From Streptomyces pyxinicus (lineage in GTDB: Bacteria; Actinomycetota; Actinomycetes; Streptomycetales; Streptomycetaceae): a stretch of 64,000 nt of DNA. A program made the position numbers and the translations under genes. A model generated the notes under the pieces. That model saw only the letters and a program-made list of their open reading frames with translations, had not been told where the DNA came from and did not search any database. The stretch spans positions 1-64,000 of the forward strand of contig NZ_JANUGP010000030.1 of assembly GCF_024753135.1 (NCBI RefSeq), read 5' to 3'. This document shows, piece after piece, positions 16,348-24,930 of the stretch (position 1 is the first letter of the stretch; every line of letters begins with the position of its first letter).

Positions 16348-17796
16348 ATGAGCACGCACCGGCGCAGGATCAGTGGCAGGAACAAGGCGATAGGCGGTCT
16401 GGTCGCCGCGGCCGTGATCGGTGGCGGCGCGGTCCTGCTCACCGGCACCGCCAACGCGGCCGGGGTGAACGCCGCCTACACCAGGACCAGCGACTGGTCG
16501 TCCGGGTACAGCGGCCAGTACGTCGTCACCAACAACAGCGGCGGCACCGAGAAGACCTGGACGCTGGAGTTCGACCTCCCGGCCGGCGCTACCCTGTCCT
16601 CCCTGTGGAACGGCGAGTCCACGGTCAGCGGCCGGCACGTCACCGTCAAGCCCGCCAAGTGGGACACCGAGGGCCTCGCCGTCGGCAAGTCGGTGACCGT
16701 CGGCTTCGTCGTCAACGGCAGCGGCGCCCCGAGCGGTTGCCGGATCGACGGCACCACCTGTTCCGCCGACGGCGGCGCCACCCCCGAGCCCAGCGGCCGG
16801 CCCACCGACCCCCAGACCCCGGCCCCGACGCCGACGCAGACGGCCACCCCCACCCACAGCGCCACCCCCACCCCCACCGGCGGCACCGGCAGCGGCACCG
16901 CCGACTCCGCCGGCTTCGCCCCCTACGTCGACACCTCCCTCTACCCGGCCTTCGACCTGCTCGGCGCCGCCGACGCCACCGGCGTGAAGAACTACAACCT
17001 GGCCTTCGTCACCGACGGCGGCGGCTGCACCCCCAAGTGGGGCGGTGTCACCGACCTCACCGCCGACGGCGTGGCCGCGCAGATCGGCTCGCTGCGCGCC
17101 AAGGGCGGCGACGTCCGGGTTTCCTTCGGCGGCGCCTCCGGTTCCGAGCTGGCCACCACCTGCTCCTCGGCGGACGCCCTGGCGGCGGCGTACGGCAAGG
17201 CCGTGGACGCCTTCAAGCTCACCAAGGTCGACTTCGACGTCGAGGGCGGCGCGCTGCCGAACACGGCCGCCAACACCCGCCGCGCCCAGGCCATCGCCAA
17301 ACTCCAGGCCCAGCACCCCGGCCTGGACGTCTCCTTCACCCTCCCGGTGATGCCCGAGGGCCTCACCCAGGACGGAGTGAACCTGCTGTCCAACGCCAAG
17401 TCCAACGGCGTGAAGATCAACACCGTCAACATCATGGCGATGGACTACGGCGCCTCGTACAGCGGTGACATGGGCGGCTACGCCGAGCAGGCCGCGACCG
17501 CCACCCAGGCGCAGGTCAAGAGCGTGCTGGGGTTGTCGGACACCGCCGCCTGGAAGGCCGTCGCGGTCACTCCGATGATCGGCGTCAACGACGTCTCCTC
17601 CGAGGTCTTCAAGGTCGACGACGCCACCCAGCTGGTGAACTTCGCCAAGTCCAAGGGCCTCGGCTGGCTCTCCATGTGGTCCGCCACCCGCGACAAGCAG
17701 TGCGACGGCGGCACCAAGCCCACCGCCGACGCCACGTGCAGCTCCGTCACCCAGGACAAGTTCGCCTTCTCGAAGGCGTTCGGAGCGTTCCACTGA
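16348..17796 (+). CDS. secreted CBM2-GH18 chitinase
   Basis: A 482-residue protein. It has a signal peptide (residues 1-38, RRR start, cut near TANA-AG), a family 2 carbohydrate-binding module (39-141, with NNSGGTEKTWTLEF), a Thr/Pro linker (143-186) and a GH18 catalytic domain (187-482). The catalytic motif is KVDFDVEGG with Asp295, Asp297 and Glu299 as the acid/base, a variant of the usual DxxDxDxE. VSFGGASG is the second conserved GH18 strand. It cuts chitin chains outside the cell. The upstream two-component genes and the phased repeats suggest local control. No classic 12-bp chitinase direct repeat is visible. Confidence 0.92.
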   Translation: MSTHRRRISGRNKAIGGLVAAAVIGGGAVLLTGTANAAGVNAAYTRTSDWSSGYSGQYVVTNNSGGTEKTWTLEFDLPAGATLSSLWNGESTVSGRHVTVKPAKWDTEGLAVGKSVTVGFVVNGSGAPSGCRIDGTTCSADGGATPEPSGRPTDPQTPAPTPTQTATPTHSATPTPTGGTGSGTADSAGFAPYVDTSLYPAFDLLGAADATGVKNYNLAFVTDGGGCTPKWGGVTDLTADGVAAQIGSLRAKGGDVRVSFGGASGSELATTCSSADALAAAYGKAVDAFKLTKVDFDVEGGALPNTAANTRRAQAIAKLQAQHPGLDVSFTLPVMPEGLTQDGVNLLSNAKSNGVKINTVNIMAMDYGASYSGDMGGYAEQAATATQAQVKSVLGLSDTAAWKAVAVTPMIGVNDVSSEVFKVDDATQLVNFAKSKGLGWLSMWSATRDKQCDGGTKPTADATCSSVTQDKFAFSKAFGAFH

Positions 17797-17836
17797 ACTG
17801 ATCCACTGAGCTGATCCGCTGACGGGTCCCTTGAGC

Positions 17837-17875
17837 GGGGGCGCGGTGACTCCGGGGGGAGGGCCGCGCCCCTTT
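17837..17875 (+). terminator. hairpin terminator after chitinase gene
   Basis: GGGGCGCGG (from 17838) pairs with CCGCGCCCC (17864-17872), followed by TTT. It lies 41 nt after the chitinase stop and 25 nt before the convergent bglC stop, so it may serve both transcripts. Confidence 0.7.
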
Positions 17876-17899
17876 CCCGTGGGCCCGGAACCCGGGGGC

Positions 17900-19321
17900 T
17901 CAGACCTCGGCCGTCACCGGCGGCAGCACACCCGTCCGCGCCGCCCGCGCGTACCACCGCGCGCTCGACTTCGGCGTCCGCTCCAGCGTCGCGTAGTCCA
18001 CGTACACCGCGCCGAACCGCTTGCCGTACCCGTACGCCCACTCGAAGTTGTCCAGCAGGGACCACAGGTAGTAGCCGCGCACGTCGGCCCCGTCGGTGAG
18101 GGCGCGGCGCACCTCCGCCAGGTGGCCGTGCAGATAGGCGATGCGCTCGGGGTCGTGCACCCGGCCCTCGGCGTCGGGCTTGTCGTCGTAGGCCGCGCCG
18201 TTCTCCGTGACGTACAGCGGCAGCCCCGGGGCCTCGCGGGTGTAGCGCATCAGCAGGTCGTACAGGCCCGTCGGATCGATCGACCAGCCCATCTCGGTGC
18301 GCTCGCCCGGCGTCTGGTGGAACAGCACGTCGTCGGCGCCCGGCCAGGGCGAGTGCTCGCTGGCACCGTGCCCGTCCGCGCGCGGACCCGCGACCCGGTC
18401 CGGGGCCGCCGAGACCAGCGCCGGCGTGTAGTAGTTCAGACCGAGCGCGTCCAGCGGCGCCGCCTTGATGATCCGCAGGTCGGCGTCGCGCACGTACGAC
18501 CAGTCGGTGATCGGCGAGGTGGCGTCGATCAGCGAGGAGGGGTACGAGCCGTGCAGCAGCGGCCCGTGGAAGACCCCGTTGGCCAGGTCGTCGATCCGGC
18601 GGGCCGCGGCCAGGTCGGCCGGGTCCTGGGAGAGCGGCCGTACCACCGAGGAGTTGAGGCTGATCGCGATCTCGTTGCGGGCCGGCATCACCGCGCGCAG
18701 CGCCGTGGCGGCCAGCCCGTGCGCGAGGTTGAGGTGGTGCGCGGCGCGCAGCGAGGCCACCGGGTCGGTACGGCCCGGCGCGTGCACCCCCGAGCCGTAG
18801 CCGAGGAAGGCGCTGCACCAGGGCTCGTTGAGGGTGATCCAGTGCTCCACCCGGTCACCGAGCGCCTCGCCGACGACGGACGCGTACTCGGCGAAGCGCA
18901 GCGCGGTGTCCCGCTCCGGCCAGCCGCCCGCGTCCTCCAGCTCCTGCGGCAGGTCCCAGTGGTAGAGGGTGACCGCCGGCCGGATGCCCTTGGCGAGCAG
19001 CTCGTCCACCAGCCGGCGGTAGAAGTCCAGGCCCACCTGCACCGCCGGGCCGCGTCCGGTCGGCTGCACCCGGGACCAGGAGACGGAGAACCGGTAGGCG
19101 TTCAGGCCCAGGTCGGCCATGAGCGCCACGTCCTCGCGGTAGCGGTGGAAGTGGTCGACGGCGATGTCACCGGTCTCACCGCCGGCCGTCTTCCCCGGTG
19201 TGTGGCTGAAGGTGTCCCAGATCGACGGCGTACGGCCGCCCTCCCGCACCGCGCCCTCGATCTGGTACGCGGAGGTCGCCGAGCCCCAGAGGAAGGCGGG
19301 CGGAAAAACGGAGTCAGACAT
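17900..19321 (-). CDS. bglC: GH1 beta-glucosidase of the ceb locus
   Basis: A 473-residue cytoplasmic GH1 enzyme. It has the N-terminal PPAFLWGSATSAYQIEGA signature, acid/base Glu166 in WITLNEPWCS and nucleophile Glu373 in LYVTENGAAYDD. The substrate-pocket WSLLDNFEW stretch is near the C-terminus. It hydrolyses cellobiose and cello-oligosaccharides brought in by CebEFG to glucose. It is the last gene of the ceb group, 125 bp after cebG, with its own CebR-like box overlapping the start region. The signal peptide is absent, as expected for an intracellular enzyme. Confidence 0.95.
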   Translation of the reverse strand: MSDSVFPPAFLWGSATSAYQIEGAVREGGRTPSIWDTFSHTPGKTAGGETGDIAVDHFHRYREDVALMADLGLNAYRFSVSWSRVQPTGRGPAVQVGLDFYRRLVDELLAKGIRPAVTLYHWDLPQELEDAGGWPERDTALRFAEYASVVGEALGDRVEHWITLNEPWCSAFLGYGSGVHAPGRTDPVASLRAAHHLNLAHGLAATALRAVMPARNEIAISLNSSVVRPLSQDPADLAAARRIDDLANGVFHGPLLHGSYPSSLIDATSPITDWSYVRDADLRIIKAAPLDALGLNYYTPALVSAAPDRVAGPRADGHGASEHSPWPGADDVLFHQTPGERTEMGWSIDPTGLYDLLMRYTREAPGLPLYVTENGAAYDDKPDAEGRVHDPERIAYLHGHLAEVRRALTDGADVRGYYLWSLLDNFEWAYGYGKRFGAVYVDYATLERTPKSSARWYARAARTGVLPPVTAEV

Positions 19322-19334
19322 GAAAGCGCTCCCA
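19321..19334. promoter_or_regulatory. imperfect CebR box at bglC start
   Basis: TGAAAGCGCTCCCA differs at two positions from the CebR palindrome TGGGAGCGCTCCCA found upstream of cebE. It touches the bglC start codon and includes its ribosome site (GGGAG on the minus strand), so repressor binding here would block bglC independently of the cebE promoter. Confidence 0.75.
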
Positions 19335-19446
19335 GGGGGGTCGTGAGAGGACCGACGAGGTGAGGAAGGAGAAGAAGGAAAGAAAAGCGAAAGAGGGGAA
19401 GGAGCCGGGACGGAGACGACCCGGCCCCCGGGCACCGACCCACACG

Positions 19447-20340
19447 TCAGCCCTTGATCGCGCCCTGCATGATCCCGCCCACGATCTGCCTGCCGAACAG
19501 CAGGAAGGCGAACAGCAGCGGCAGCGTGCCCAGCAGCGCGCCCGCCATGATCACCGCCTGGTCCGGGACGTACCCGGTGCCCAGTGAGTTCAGGGCCACC
19601 TGCACGGTCGGGTTCTGCTGGTTCAGGGCGATGATCGGCCACAGGAAGTCGTTCCAGGCGAACACGAAGGTCAGCAGCCCGAGCACCGCCATCGCGGGAC
19701 GCGCCGCCGGGAACACCACGTGCCAGACCACCCGGAGACTGCTCGCCCCGTCCACCCGGGCCGCCTCGATCAGCTCCGTCGGCAGCGCCTGCAGCAGGTA
19801 CTGCCGCATGAAGAACGTGCCGAAGGCCGTCACCAGGCTCGGCAGGATCACCGTCTGGAGCTGGTTCGACCAGCCGAGGTCCGACATCCACAGGTACAGC
19901 GGTACGACGGCGAGCTGCGGCGGGATCATCATCGTGCCGATCGTCAGCAGCAACAGCAGTCCCGAGAACCGGAACCGGAGCTTGGCGAAGGCGAAGCCGG
20001 CCAGCGTGGCGAACAGCACCGTGCTCACCGTGATCGTGCCCGCCACCAGCACCGAGTTGACCATCGCGGTGCCGAGCCCGGCCTGGTCCCACGCGGTCTC
20101 CAGGTTCCGGAACAGGTTGCCGCCGAACCACAGCGGCGGCGGGGTCTGCGCGAGCCGCCGGTCGGTGCGCGAGGCCGCGACCGCCGTCCACACCAGCGGG
20201 GCCAGCGACACCAGCGCGAACACCGTCAGCACCACGTACGTCACCGGACCGGCGTGCGACTGCTTGCCCGCGCCGCCCGGCATCCGCCGCCGGCGCCGCG
20301 GTCTCGCGGTCTTCGGCAGTGTCAGTTCAGTGGTCGTCAT
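19447..20340 (-). CDS. cebG: cello-oligosaccharide ABC transporter permease
   Basis: A 297-residue inner-membrane permease of the MalG type with six predicted membrane segments. The cytoplasmic EAA loop that docks the ATPase is seen as LIEAARVDGASSLRVVWHVV and the following FPAARP. With CebF and CebE it imports cellobiose/cellotriose; no ATPase gene is in the cluster, as in other ceb operons, which use the shared MsiK. The start overlaps the cebF stop by ATGA. Confidence 0.93.
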   Translation of the reverse strand: MTTTELTLPKTARPRRRRRMPGGAGKQSHAGPVTYVVLTVFALVSLAPLVWTAVAASRTDRRLAQTPPPLWFGGNLFRNLETAWDQAGLGTAMVNSVLVAGTITVSTVLFATLAGFAFAKLRFRFSGLLLLLTIGTMMIPPQLAVVPLYLWMSDLGWSNQLQTVILPSLVTAFGTFFMRQYLLQALPTELIEAARVDGASSLRVVWHVVFPAARPAMAVLGLLTFVFAWNDFLWPIIALNQQNPTVQVALNSLGTGYVPDQAVIMAGALLGTLPLLFAFLLFGRQIVGGIMQGAIKG

Positions 20341-21362
20341 GAGGTCTTCCTCAGCCGTCGGGTGAGCAGCAGATTGACCGCGGCGACGAGCAGCAGGATG
20401 AGGAACATCGACCAGGCGATGGCGGACGCCTTGCCCAGGTTGCCGATGATCCAGCCCTGGTCGTACATGTACAGGCCGAGCGTCTGGTACTGGTGCTCGG
20501 AGCCGCCCTTGGACCCGCTGACCCCGCCGAACAGCAGCGGCTCACCGAAGAGCTGGGTGGCGCCGATGGTGGAGACGACCACCGTGAACCAGATCGTCGG
20601 CCGCAGCTGCGGCACGGTCACATGCCGGAACTGCTGCCAGCGGTTGGCGCCGTCGAGCGCCGCCGACTCGTACAGGTCGGCCGGGATGGCCTGCATGGCG
20701 GCCAGGTAGATCAGCGCGTTGTAGCCGGTCCACCGCCAGATCACGATGGATGACACCGCGAACCGCGAACCCCAGTCGGACTCGCGCCAGTTGACCGCGT
20801 CCACGCCGAAGAAGTGCAGGATCCAGTTGACCATCCCGCCGTCCCACGAGTAGAGCAGCGAGAAGACCAGCGTCGCCGCCGCCACCGAGGTCGCGTACGG
20901 CGTCAGCATCACGACCCGCCACCCGGTCGAGCCGCGCAGCTTGTAGTTCAGCAGGTGCGCGAGCCCGAGGGCGGCCAGCAGCTGCGGAACGGTCGAGATG
21001 ACCCCGATCATGAAGGTGTTCCGGAGCGCGTTCCAGAAGAAGTCCGAGGACAACAGGTTGCGGTAGTTGTCCAGGCCGGTCCAGGTCTGGTGGTCCAGCG
21101 CCGACAACTGCACGTCGTGCAGCGAGTACCAGGCCGTGTAGAGCAGCGGGACCAGGGTGAAGGCCCCGAACAGCACGAAGAAGGGGGCCACGAACGCGTA
21201 CGGCGACGCCTTCGTGTCCCAGCGGTAGAACCGGCCGCGCCAGGAGTCGGCGCCCGCCGGCGTACCGCGACCCTGAGCGCCCCGGGCCGCGCCCGGCGGG
21301 GTGCCGGGCGCGGCGTCGGCGCTCGACGCGGTGCGCGCGAGGGCCTGCTTGGGGCTGGTCAC
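20337..21362 (-). CDS. cebF: cello-oligosaccharide ABC transporter permease
   Basis: A 341-residue MalF-type permease. A Pro/Ala-rich cytoplasmic head (about 45 residues) precedes six membrane segments. The EAA loop is LYESAALDGANRWQQFRHVT. It starts with GTG at 21362, overlapping the cebE stop (GTGA), and runs into cebG by ATGA, so cebE-cebF-cebG are translated as a coupled series. Confidence 0.93.
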   Translation of the reverse strand: MTSPKQALARTASSADAAPGTPPGAARGAQGRGTPAGADSWRGRFYRWDTKASPYAFVAPFFVLFGAFTLVPLLYTAWYSLHDVQLSALDHQTWTGLDNYRNLLSSDFFWNALRNTFMIGVISTVPQLLAALGLAHLLNYKLRGSTGWRVVMLTPYATSVAAATLVFSLLYSWDGGMVNWILHFFGVDAVNWRESDWGSRFAVSSIVIWRWTGYNALIYLAAMQAIPADLYESAALDGANRWQQFRHVTVPQLRPTIWFTVVVSTIGATQLFGEPLLFGGVSGSKGGSEHQYQTLGLYMYDQGWIIGNLGKASAIAWSMFLILLLVAAVNLLLTRRLRKTS

Positions 21363-22684
21363 TGGCCGAGCACGTCCTTGATCTCCTTGGCCGCCGCGTC
21401 CCAGCCCTGGGACGGCGACTTGCCCTTCTGCTCGACCTGGAGGATGCCGACATCGCTGATGGCGCTGTCGATCGGCTTGTCCTTGGGGCCGAGGGGCTGG
21501 CTGGGGATGGTCTTCGCCGCGTCGGAGAAGATCTGGGTGAGCGGCGCGTCGGAGAAGTAGGCGGTGGTGTCCGCGGCCGGCTTGAGGTCCGCGTAGGCGG
21601 CCGGGGTGGAGGGGAAGCTGGCCTGCTTGGCGAAGACCTTGGCCTGCTGCTCGGGCGCGGTCAGCCACTTCGCCAGGGCGATGGCCTCCTTCTGGTGCTT
21701 GCTCGCGGTCGGCACCCCGAGGAAGGAGCCGCCCCAGTTGGACGCCGCCGGCGCCGCCGCCACGTCCCACTTGCCCTTGCCGGAGTCGCCGGACTTCTGC
21801 TCGATGTAGCCGACCATCCAGGCCGGGCAGGCGACGGAGGCGAAGGTGCCGTTGGCGAAGCCCTGGTCCCAGGTCGGGTCGAACTGCTTCAGCTTCGCCG
21901 ACATGTCACTGGTGGCCACGCTCATGGCGGTGTCCCAGGCCTTCTTCACGCCCGGCGACTTGTCCCAGACGACGTTGCCGTCCTTGTCGTAGTACCGCTC
22001 GCTCGCGCCGCCCACCGCCGCGTTGTAGACGGAGGACGCCGAGTCCACGAACTTGGTGCCCTTGGGCGCCTTCTTCATGTACTGCTTGCCGACGTCGACG
22101 TACTTGGCCCAGTCGCCCTTCCACAGCTCGGCGAGCTTGGTGCGGTCGGTGGGCAGCCCGGCCTTCTGGAACAGGTCCTTGCGGTAGCAGATCGCCATCG
22201 GGCCGGTGTCGGTGCCGAGCCCGATGAGCTTGCCGTCCTCGGTGGTGGCCTGGGCGTTCTTCCAGTCCAGCCACTGCGACTTGTCGACGTCCTTGCCGAG
22301 GTCGACGAACTTGTCCCCCTGCGTCCGCACCGCCTCGGTGATGTTGCCGACCTCGATGGCCTGGATGTCGTCGGTGCCCGCTCCGGCCTGGAGGCGGGTG
22401 AGCACCTTCGGCCAGTACACGTCGGTCCGGGTGGTGACGTTCTCCTTGATGGTGATGTCCTTGTGGAGCTTCATGTACTCGTCGTAGAGGCCGGCCTGCT
22501 TGTAGCCGAAGACGCCGAAGGTCCCCACGGTCAGCGTGGTCCTGCCGCCGCCGTTGCCGCCGTCCGAGCCGCCGGACGCGCCGTCGTCCGAGTCGTCGGC
22601 GCAGCCGGCCAGCAGACCTGTGGTCAGCGCGGCGACGGCCACCAGGGCCCCCAGCCCGCGTGACCCGCGGATGGTCGTGCGCAT
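21359..22684 (-). CDS. cebE: cello-oligosaccharide-binding lipoprotein
   Basis: A 441-residue solute-binding protein. The signal sequence ends in the lipobox LLAGC (Cys28), followed by an acidic Gly/Ser linker; the rest is a type 1 extracellular solute-binding fold (TLTVGTFGVFGYKQAGLYDE, QAIEVGNITEAV, PMAICYRKDLFQKAGLP, FASVACPAWMVGYIEQ). It captures cellobiose/cellotriose at the membrane surface and delivers them to CebFG. It is first in the operon, 118 bp downstream of the perfect CebR operator. Confidence 0.93.
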   Translation of the reverse strand: MRTTIRGSRGLGALVAVAALTTGLLAGCADDSDDGASGGSDGGNGGGRTTLTVGTFGVFGYKQAGLYDEYMKLHKDITIKENVTTRTDVYWPKVLTRLQAGAGTDDIQAIEVGNITEAVRTQGDKFVDLGKDVDKSQWLDWKNAQATTEDGKLIGLGTDTGPMAICYRKDLFQKAGLPTDRTKLAELWKGDWAKYVDVGKQYMKKAPKGTKFVDSASSVYNAAVGGASERYYDKDGNVVWDKSPGVKKAWDTAMSVATSDMSAKLKQFDPTWDQGFANGTFASVACPAWMVGYIEQKSGDSGKGKWDVAAAPAASNWGGSFLGVPTASKHQKEAIALAKWLTAPEQQAKVFAKQASFPSTPAAYADLKPAADTTAYFSDAPLTQIFSDAAKTIPSQPLGPKDKPIDSAISDVGILQVEQKGKSPSQGWDAAAKEIKDVLGQ

Positions 22685-22802
22685 TGCGTCCTCCTGTTGC
22701 CTGACGTGCCGACCCCCCGGCCAACTGCATGGAAAACGGGCCCGTTCGTGCTCGCTGCGGCTCGGGCGGGGAACGTGCGGGATGTGTATGAGTCAGGTAC
22801 CG

Positions 22803-22816
22803 TGGGAGCGCTCCCA
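22803..22816. promoter_or_regulatory. CebR operator, perfect 14-bp palindrome
   Basis: TGGGAGCGCTCCCA is the exact CebR consensus described in Streptomyces. It sits between cebE and cebR, nearer cebE. CebR should bind here without inducer and release on cellobiose or cellotriose. The rest of the 393-bp divergent gap (22685-23077) holds both promoters; no other box was recognised. Confidence 0.93.
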
Positions 22817-23077
22817 CCGGTGATGGGTTGAAGAGTCCCGGCTCCGGCGCGGGGTGTCAAGGGACCGGACGACGGCAACCGCGTTCAGTTATCGGCCTGT
22901 TAAGTGGACCACCGGCCTCCGGCGATTGTGGTCCCGGCGTACAGGAAAAGCGCGCCCCTTGCCGCCGGGCGAGGGGCGTTCCGGCCATGGTGAGCAGGCC
23001 GCCGTGCCGGAGCGGGCTGTTACATTCCAGGCCGGCAGCGGGAATTCGGTCGTACGAGGTCGAGAGGGGCGGAGCCG

Positions 23078-24151
23078 ATGGCAGGCCACGGCGGGCGGGG
23101 CCGGAGCGAGGGGCGGGGCCGGAGCGGCGGGCGGCCCACCCTCGAAGAGGTCGCGGCCCGGGCCGGGGTGGGCCGGGGCACGGTGTCCCGGGTGATCAAC
23201 GGCTCGCCCCGGGTCAGCGACGCCACCCGGGCCGCCGTCGAGGCCGCCGTCGCCGAGCTGGGCTATGTGCCCAACACCGCCGCGCGCGCCCTGGCCGCCA
23301 ACCGCACCGACGCGATCGCCCTGGTCGTCCCCGAGCCGGAGACCCGGTTCTTCGCGGAGCCGTACTTCTCCGACATGCTGCGCGGCGTCGGCGCCGAACT
23401 CTCGGACACCGAGATGCAGTTGCTGCTGATCTTCGCGGGCAGTGACCGGGAGAGACGGCGGCTCGCGCAGTACCTCGCCGCCCACCGGGTCGACGGTGTC
23501 CTGCTGGTCTCCGTGCACGCCGACGACCCGCTGCCCGACCTGCTGGCCCAGCTGGAGATCCCGGCCGTGATCAGCGGCCCGCGCTCGGCCGGCGAGACGC
23601 TCACCTCGGTGGACTCCGACAACTACGGCGGCGCCCGCTCGGCCGTGGAGCACCTGCTCTCCCGGGGCCGCCGCCGCATCGCGCACATCACCGGCCGGCT
23701 CGACGTCTACGGCGCCCAGTGCCGCGTCGACGGCTACCGCGAGGCGCTGCGCGACGCGGGGTACGGGACCGGTGAACTCCTCATCGAGTCAGGGGACTTC
23801 ACCGAGGAGGGTGGACGCCGGGCGATGTCCGCGCTGCTGGCCGCTCATCCGGACCTGGACGCGGTCTTCGCCGGTTCGGACGTGATGGCGTCCGGCGCCC
23901 GCCAGGTGCTGCGCGACGCGGGCCGCCGCATCCCGGACGACGTGGCCCTGGTCGGCTACGACGACTCCGCCATCGCCCGCCACATGGACCCGCCCCTCAC
24001 CAGCGTCCGCCAGCCCATCGTTGAGATGGGCCGCGCCATGATCGACCTGCTCCTCGCCGAGATCGCCGACCGCCGCCCGGCGCCGGTCCGGAGCGTCGAA
24101 CGCCGGCACGCGGTGCTGCCGACGGAACTGGTGACCCGGGCGTCGTCGTAG
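23078..24151 (+). CDS. cebR: LacI-family repressor of the ceb operon
   Basis: A 357-residue LacI/GalR protein. A basic Gly/Arg head is followed by the helix-turn-helix TLEEVAARAGVGRGTVSRVI and hinge helix NTAARALAANRTDAIALVVP. The periplasmic-binding-like effector domain has DGVLLVSVHADDP, VDSDNYGGARSAVEHLL, AVFAGSDVMASGA and LVGYDDSAIARHMDPPLTSV. The divergent position and the perfect CebR box make this the cello-oligosaccharide sensor of the operon. A GGGGCGGAGCCG ribosome site precedes the ATG. Confidence 0.93.
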   Translation: MAGHGGRGRSEGRGRSGGRPTLEEVAARAGVGRGTVSRVINGSPRVSDATRAAVEAAVAELGYVPNTAARALAANRTDAIALVVPEPETRFFAEPYFSDMLRGVGAELSDTEMQLLLIFAGSDRERRRLAQYLAAHRVDGVLLVSVHADDPLPDLLAQLEIPAVISGPRSAGETLTSVDSDNYGGARSAVEHLLSRGRRRIAHITGRLDVYGAQCRVDGYREALRDAGYGTGELLIESGDFTEEGGRRAMSALLAAHPDLDAVFAGSDVMASGARQVLRDAGRRIPDDVALVGYDDSAIARHMDPPLTSVRQPIVEMGRAMIDLLLAEIADRRPAPVRSVERRHAVLPTELVTRASS

Positions 24152-24187
24152 CCGTTCGCGGGCCGGGAGCAAGGTCCTACGCGGGTC

Positions 24188-24811
24188 CTACGCGCTCCGC
24201 TCCCGGTCCGGCCGCACCCCGTGCCACCCCCGCTCCAGCAGGTCGAAGGCCGCCTCGATGGTGGCGGCGGGGGTGGGGGCCGTGCTGGTGAGGGCCCGGG
24301 TCTCCAGGGTGAAGTGGGCCAGAGCCGTGCAGGTGGGGTCGTCGGTGTCCACCCCGAGGTCGGCGGCGATCGCCTCCGCCAGGGCGCGCGCGTGGCGCAT
24401 CCACATGCGGCGGTAGTAGTCGAACAGCGCCGGGGTGCTGTTGATCAAGTCGTGGAACGCGGTGATCTGCCGCTCGTGCTCCGGCTTGAAGACCCGGGCG
24501 TGCAGCATGTGCCGGCGCAGGGCGTCGAGCAGGGGAGTCCCGGGGTCGCGGTCGCGGACCGCCGTGACGAGGGCGGCCTCGACGTCCGCGTCCATGTCGA
24601 AGACCAGCGCCTCCTTGCTCGGGAAGTGCTTGAACAGCGTGGTCGTGGAGACGTCCGCCGCCTCGGCGACGTCCTTGATGCTCACCGCGTCGAAGCCGCG
24701 CTCCAGGAACAGTTCCAGGGCCGCGTCCGCCAGCGCCTTGCGGGTGGCGGCCTTCTTCCGCTCGCGGCGGCCCGGGACCGGCCCGGCCCCGGCGGTCGTC
24801 GTCTCCGTCAT
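24188..24811 (-). CDS. TetR-family regulator of the adjacent efflux gene
   Basis: A 207-residue protein. The N-terminal domain shows ALELFLERGFDAVSIKDVAE and VSTTTLFKHFPSKEALVF, the classic TetR helix-turn-helix. The C-terminal domain is helical, with no identifiable ligand. It is divergent from a drug-efflux MFS gene across about 120 bp, the usual arrangement of a repressor that is lifted by the pump's substrate. The ATG at 24811 (MTETTTAG) is chosen over an upstream GTG-type extension. Confidence 0.88.
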   Translation of the reverse strand: MTETTTAGAGPVPGRRERKKAATRKALADAALELFLERGFDAVSIKDVAEAADVSTTTLFKHFPSKEALVFDMDADVEAALVTAVRDRDPGTPLLDALRRHMLHARVFKPEHERQITAFHDLINSTPALFDYYRRMWMRHARALAEAIAADLGVDTDDPTCTALAHFTLETRALTSTAPTPAATIEAAFDLLERGWHGVRPDRERSA

Positions 24812-24850
24812 GCACGGCAGCCTAGCGCGGCGGGTTGCCTCGGACAAAAA

Positions 24851-24881
24851 GTTGAGTCATTGCACTTATTTATCGAGTGTG
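24851..24881. promoter_or_regulatory. candidate TetR operator in divergent promoter
   Basis: An AT-rich island between tetR and the efflux gene. GCACT and GAGTGTGC flank TATTTATC as an imperfect dyad (24862-24882), and TTGAGT and TTGCAC are possible -35 elements. The symmetry is only partial, so this is a suggestion from position and base composition. Confidence 0.3.
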
Positions 24882-24930
24882 CTTTTCTGGGACCCTTCCC
24901 GCCCCCTCCCTCCCTGAGGAGCACTCACCC

